NCBI GenBank assembly: GCA_022842065.1 | Contig: JALHQH010000005.1 | Span: 62,001 to 126,000, forward strand | Direction of reading: 5' to 3' | Source: Caldilineaceae bacterium | GTDB taxonomy: Bacteria; Chloroflexota; Anaerolineae; Caldilineales; Caldilineaceae | DNA length: 64,000 nt | In this document: in pieces, positions 60,981 to 64,000 of the stretch | Numbering within the stretch: position 1 is the stretch's first letter | Layout of the letters: every line of letters starts with the position of its first letter | Notes under the pieces: model-generated | The model's input: the letters and a program-made list of their open reading frames with translations, nothing else | What the model was told of the DNA's origin: nothing | Database searches by the model: none | Position numbers and translations under genes: made by a program

Positions 60981-62270
60981 ATAATTAATATCTTGCAGCG
61001 TTTGTACCACTTGGACCCAGCTTTGGCCGGGCTTGAGCTTGATGATCACTTCGCCGGGGCCAAACCAGCGGGGTGGGGTTTCCGGATCGGCACGCCAGGT
61101 TCCTTCGTAGATCTGACCATTGCGGAAGAGCCGCAGATCGCCAAAGCCATAGAGGGTAATGTCAACCCCCTTGGTGCCCAGGCTGTCCTCGACAATATCG
61201 GTCAGCTGATGGGGGGCGGCCACCACCATGATATTCTGGGCGACAACCGGCTGACCAGTGGCCGGATCAAATTGCTGTTGGCCCCCTTGCCAGCGCAAAT
61301 AGCCGCCACTGGCCTCATCGTAGCGCCACTCAACGCTGTTGCCACCCGGATACCCAATCGTGAGCACGGTGGCTGCACCCGCACTGTTGGCCGGCGGCTC
61401 GGGGCTAAATTCAAAGCCGGGGCGGCTCCACTCTTTTTCCAGCCCTTTATCGGTCAGCCAGCGGCGGACGCCATCGGTACTCGCTTGCATGCGCGTGCGG
61501 TAGTCGGTGCCAATGCTGGAAAAGTAAACGTTGTTAGACGGATCATCAATGTCAGCATCGAGATAGGGGAAACCGACCTCATTTTTGAGTAGATAGCGAA
61601 TCTGATCGCTGCCGCCGGAGCAGGCCAGCACCCCATCATACATATAGGTGATCCAGAGATTGGGGTAACGGGCTGACCGCACCGGCCCGACCCGTGCGGC
61701 ATCGCGACTTTGATAGATCGCGGTCAGGCGGGTCATGGTAAAACCATCCACAATATATTCATAGACCAGATCGGCCAGCGTCAAGCCATAATGGGCACTA
61801 CGCCCGACCGGATCGTTGTTGACACAGATTAGGATTGGTCGCCGCCGGAGGTTTTCCGGATTATCCGCGCCCAATCCTGTAAAGGGCGCAATGTCGCCGG
61901 GTAGGGAAGTGGGGGTGGCGGTTGGTGCCGCGACCGCCGGCGTATCGGTGGCCAGTGGTGCTAAGGTTGCGGTGGCTTCAACCGGGGCAACCGTGGGCGC
62001 GGCTGCGGCCACATCATTTGCGGCACTAACCCCTGGTGGTGTTTTTGTGGGGGTCGCGGTGGGGGCTGGGGCTGCTACTGGACAAGCCGTTAAAAGGAGC
62101 ATCAGTAGCAATGCTACACAGAAGAGCGGTAACTTGCTCTTGGCCGTCGGAGATTGGCTAGACGCTGGTGGCATTTGCGGCATCATTGCGCGCTTTGCCT
62201 GCTGCCGCGCATAGGTAAAAGTTGGGCGTAAACGGGAAGAAGGGAAAAGCATAGAGAAAATTACCTGCAT
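60978..62270 (-). CDS. DUF3048-family lipoprotein (YerB-like)
   Basis: 430 residues from this ATG, but ATG 62186 (MMPQMPP) puts the signal peptide nearer the start and may be the true one. Hydrophobic LPLFCVALLLMLLLTACPV has lipobox LTAC. A Thr/Pro/Ala-rich stretch follows. The domain starts PENLRRRPILICVNNDPVGRSAHYGLTLADLVYEYIVDG, then YQSRDAARVGPVRSARYPNLWITYMYDGVLACSGGS, all conserved in DUF3048. The C-terminal part RDPETP-like WRADPETPPRWFGPGEVIIKLKPGQSW matches the second DUF3048 domain. Function unknown; YerB is a sporulation-related protein in Bacillus, but this genus is unlikely to sporulate. Confidence 0.9.
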   Translation of the reverse strand: MQVIFSMLFPSSRLRPTFTYARQQAKRAMMPQMPPASSQSPTAKSKLPLFCVALLLMLLLTACPVAAPAPTATPTKTPPGVSAANDVAAAAPTVAPVEATATLAPLATDTPAVAAPTATPTSLPGDIAPFTGLGADNPENLRRRPILICVNNDPVGRSAHYGLTLADLVYEYIVDGFTMTRLTAIYQSRDAARVGPVRSARYPNLWITYMYDGVLACSGGSDQIRYLLKNEVGFPYLDADIDDPSNNVYFSSIGTDYRTRMQASTDGVRRWLTDKGLEKEWSRPGFEFSPEPPANSAGAATVLTIGYPGGNSVEWRYDEASGGYLRWQGGQQQFDPATGQPVVAQNIMVVAAPHQLTDIVEDSLGTKGVDITLYGFGDLRLFRNGQIYEGTWRADPETPPRWFGPGEVIIKLKPGQSWVQVVQTLQDINY

Positions 62271-62658
62271 GCGTTAATGCGCGCGCAATTTAAAATGATG
62301 ATCATTTGTTCAATTATCTGGTAAAAATAATTTTTGAACAAGGTTCACTTTGCATGATGCACGGCAAATAAGGATCATTGATATGGGCAATAGTATACCA
62401 TATTCTGAATTGTGGTAGAATATGCAGGCTGGTTGCTTGAAATTTTCGTCAAGCGCTCATTGGTCAAGCGCTCATTGCGCCCAGCCGTAGTGACTGGGCC
62501 TCGCTATCGATGTCGCTATCGCTATTGTGGTTGAAATGAGAACCGGCGTTTTTACCACTGTACAAAATACTGGTTCTCATTCAGAGCAAAAAATAACCGT
62601 GCCAATTAGGGGTGGCCAGTGCTGGCCGCCCGATTGCCATTAATAAGATTTTGATGCC
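62271..62658. other. Divergent non-coding interval
   Basis: 388 bases, AT-richer than the surroundings. Contains a tandem GTCAAGCGCTCATTG pair (62448-62477), the repeated TCGCTATCG words near 62502-62522, and a weak stem ATGAGAACC (62536 on) with GGTTCTCAT (62572-62580). No gene recognised. Confidence 0.5.
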
Positions 62659-62988
62659 ATGTTGCGCTGGAGAGTATATCAACAATCTGATCAATTCCCA
62701 TCTCCACTGGCTGCTAACCTGGCGGCGGAAGGGACTGTGAGCCCTGTGGTTATTTATCTTGCCGCGCGCGAATTGCTCCTCCCGGCCCGCTTGCTGGGCA
62801 GTGGCCATCAACCGCTGGCGTTTGTCATGGTCCACTGTCTACAGCTTTTCACGCCGCTGGCTGATCTGTTGGGCCTGACGCCACGCAACGGCTGGGGGGC
62901 TTGGGCGGATGCCGTCATTGCGCTGACCGGCGCCCATAACCCTAACTGTCAAGCTGTCAAAGAGGATGTGACCGATGGTGCCGTCTAG
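62659..62988 (+). CDS. Hypothetical protein
   Basis: 109 residues with a hydrophobic middle (SPVVIYLAARELLLPARLLG and FVMVHCLQLFTPLADLLGL), no signal peptide, no recognised family. It overlaps the next gene by 14 bases, and both run in the same direction, so translation is coupled. Confidence 0.45.
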   Translation: MLRWRVYQQSDQFPSPLAANLAAEGTVSPVVIYLAARELLLPARLLGSGHQPLAFVMVHCLQLFTPLADLLGLTPRNGWGAWADAVIALTGAHNPNCQAVKEDVTDGAV

Positions 62989-63550
62989 TGCCATCCTGGC
63001 CCCGATTTCGCCCCAGGCTTGGCAGGAACAGCTTGCCCATGGCGTGGAAGCCGGGCAGACACCGTTGCTGACAGTGGGGCTAAGTCAACGGCTGTTGGAT
63101 AGCTGGGTGGCGCAGACGACACTGGCTACCTTTGACCAGAGCCGCACGGATATTGTCACGCCAACCGTCTTAATCGGTGGGAATAGTACGCTTTGGCCGG
63201 TGATGTTGCTGCACCCTCCGACGGCAGGAACTGCTCCCGCTGCCGCGGCACCACCGCTGGCACTGCTTTACGGCGGCGCTGATCAAGCCACCTATATGGC
63301 CAGTATGACCACCGTCGCTGCCGACCGGCTGTTGGCCGGCACTGGGCGTGCTCATGATCTGCCGGCAAGTATGCACCCAGCCCTGGTGCCATTGACAAAC
63401 CCGACCGTACCTTTGTCTTGGTCGGCGCTGGCGTTAAGCCTATGCCCGCCTGCCCCCCAGGCCCAGCCGACCACCACGGTTGATCCCTGGTTGCTCTGGA
63501 GTACCTTTTCGCTGGTCTTGTTGCTCGTGCTCCTGGCCTTATTTGTCTAA
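62975..63550 (+). CDS. Hypothetical C-terminally anchored protein
   Basis: 191 residues. A mixed alpha/beta part rich in Thr, Ala and Pro leads to one C-terminal transmembrane helix (LLWSTFSLVLLLVLLALFV) with no charged tail, so it would be a tail-anchored or membrane-attached protein. No known family. Linked to the preceding ORF by overlap and to the following membrane gene by orientation. Confidence 0.5.
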   Translation: MVPSSAILAPISPQAWQEQLAHGVEAGQTPLLTVGLSQRLLDSWVAQTTLATFDQSRTDIVTPTVLIGGNSTLWPVMLLHPPTAGTAPAAAAPPLALLYGGADQATYMASMTTVAADRLLAGTGRAHDLPASMHPALVPLTNPTVPLSWSALALSLCPPAPQAQPTTTVDPWLLWSTFSLVLLLVLLALFV

Positions 63551-63582
63551 CTATCCTTTAAGGCCACTTTAGAAAAATAATG

Positions 63583-63642
63583 ATCCACGAAAAAACACGA
63601 AGGTGCACGAAGAAGAACCAAAATTCGTGTGTCTTCGTGGAT
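63583..63642. repeat. Inverted repeat of the CCACGAAGACACGAA type
   Basis: ATCCACGAAAAAACACGAA (63583-63601) pairs with TTCGTGTGTCTTCGTGGAT (63624-63642), two mismatches. This word is widespread in environmental bacterial genomes as an intergenic palindrome. Confidence 0.65.
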
Positions 63643-63689
63643 AGCTTAAATTTTGAAATGTCCTAATTAATGAATTTCAGTATGTATCC

Positions 63690-64000
63690 ATGACATCCTT
63701 GCCCCGCGCAACCACCAATTACTTGACCCATTTCATCGCCGCTCTCTGTTTCATTGTGATCGCACTTGATCGTACCCAGCTGACGACAGCACTCCATGGT
63801 GTCGTCTTGGGCCTCTACCAGCTGTTGGTGCTCTTGGCTGGCTTGGGCCTCTTGCTGGGGGTGATCAATGTGCTCGTGCTGCATCTGCGGCGGATTATTC
63901 ATGGCCAGGGGGAATGGAGTTTTAGCTTGTTGCTTGTGGTTGGCCTCTGCGCAACCCTGGTGGCGGGGCTTTTACAGCCGGCCGGCGTCACCAGCCCAAC
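63690..64000 (+). CDS. Polytopic membrane protein, 3' partial
   Basis: Starts ATG at 63690 (MTSLPRATTNYLTHFIAAL) and stays open to the window end (about 103 residues). Four hydrophobic segments: FIAALCFIVIAL, VVLGLYQLLVLLAGLGLLLGVINVLVL and FSLLLVVGLCATLVAGLL, with a basic HLRRIIH loop. Type unknown; likely continues the operon of the two preceding hypothetical genes. Confidence 0.55.
   Translation, partial: MTSLPRATTNYLTHFIAALCFIVIALDRTQLTTALHGVVLGLYQLLVLLAGLGLLLGVINVLVLHLRRIIHGQGEWSFSLLLVVGLCATLVAGLLQPAGVTSP

Overview
The window looks like a chromosomal segment of a Chloroflexota bacterium, probably close to the Caldilineae/Anaerolineae. This is a judgement from gene content and style, not from a marker gene. 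No rRNA or tRNA gene was found. The supporting traits are GC near 55 percent, Tat/lipoprotein Opp-type binding proteins, two-gene sets of GT-C-like membrane proteins, threonine-rich LysM proteins, DUF3048 lipoproteins, an A2-type heme-copper oxidase, and cyanobacteria-like XisH/XisI and HicAB modules. Many intergenic gaps are filled with palindromic repeats.

Layout. 1-13.2 kb: two tandem membrane-anchored class III adenylate cyclases, a multispanning MOP/ANK-like membrane protein, a cupin, three small accessory modules (frameshifted XisH with XisI; a short DUF4258-like ORF with a YgiT-type zinc-finger protein), a PaaI-like thioesterase with an MBL-fold hydrolase, a secreted protein, UvrC, an 858-residue cyclic-nucleotide-binding/PH-domain membrane protein, and a phosphoesterase. 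13.2-28.1 kb: NAD kinase, a zinc-finger membrane protein, then a minus-strand Opp/Dpp-type ABC uptake locus (ATPase, B12-binding radical SAM protein, lipoprotein receptor, two permeases, second ATPase) ending in a large secreted-carbohydrate-type enzyme of uncertain activity. HicAB sits in the middle of this locus. 28.5-41.8 kb: minus-strand housekeeping and envelope genes. They are a solute-binding protein fused to a beta-helix, pheT without pheS, a Nudix hydrolase, two large GT-C-like membrane proteins, a DUF4062-like protein, an alpha/beta hydrolase, a glycosyltransferase-like unknown, and peptide deformylase. 42-46.5 kb: a secreted BNR/propeller protein, then a Fur/PerR-like regulator with a P1B-4 metal-export ATPase. 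46.6-53.2 kb: a cytochrome c oxidase operon (coxB, coxA, subunit IV, coxC, ctaG, YtkA-like, SURF1). 53.3-64 kb: SsnA-like amidohydrolase, epimerase, a C-terminally truncated glycosyltransferase, a giant LysM protein with a duplicated unnamed module, a DUF3048 lipoprotein, and unknown proteins running off the end.

Possible joint function. cAMP made by the cyclases could be read by the cNMP/PH protein and by a CRP-type regulator. A perfect TGTGA-N6-TCACA palindrome lies in the fur-cox intergenic region. Two PerR-type boxes precede fur, consistent with an autoregulated iron or peroxide-stress export unit beside the respiratory oxidase.

Non-coding content is unusually rich. There is a three-copy dispersed repeat with GTGTACTGCGCAT ends, several MITE-like elements (one with a target-site duplication beside the truncated glycosyltransferase), and gene-end palindromes built from locus-specific short words. 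In some cases these palindromes supply the last codons and the stop codon of the gene.
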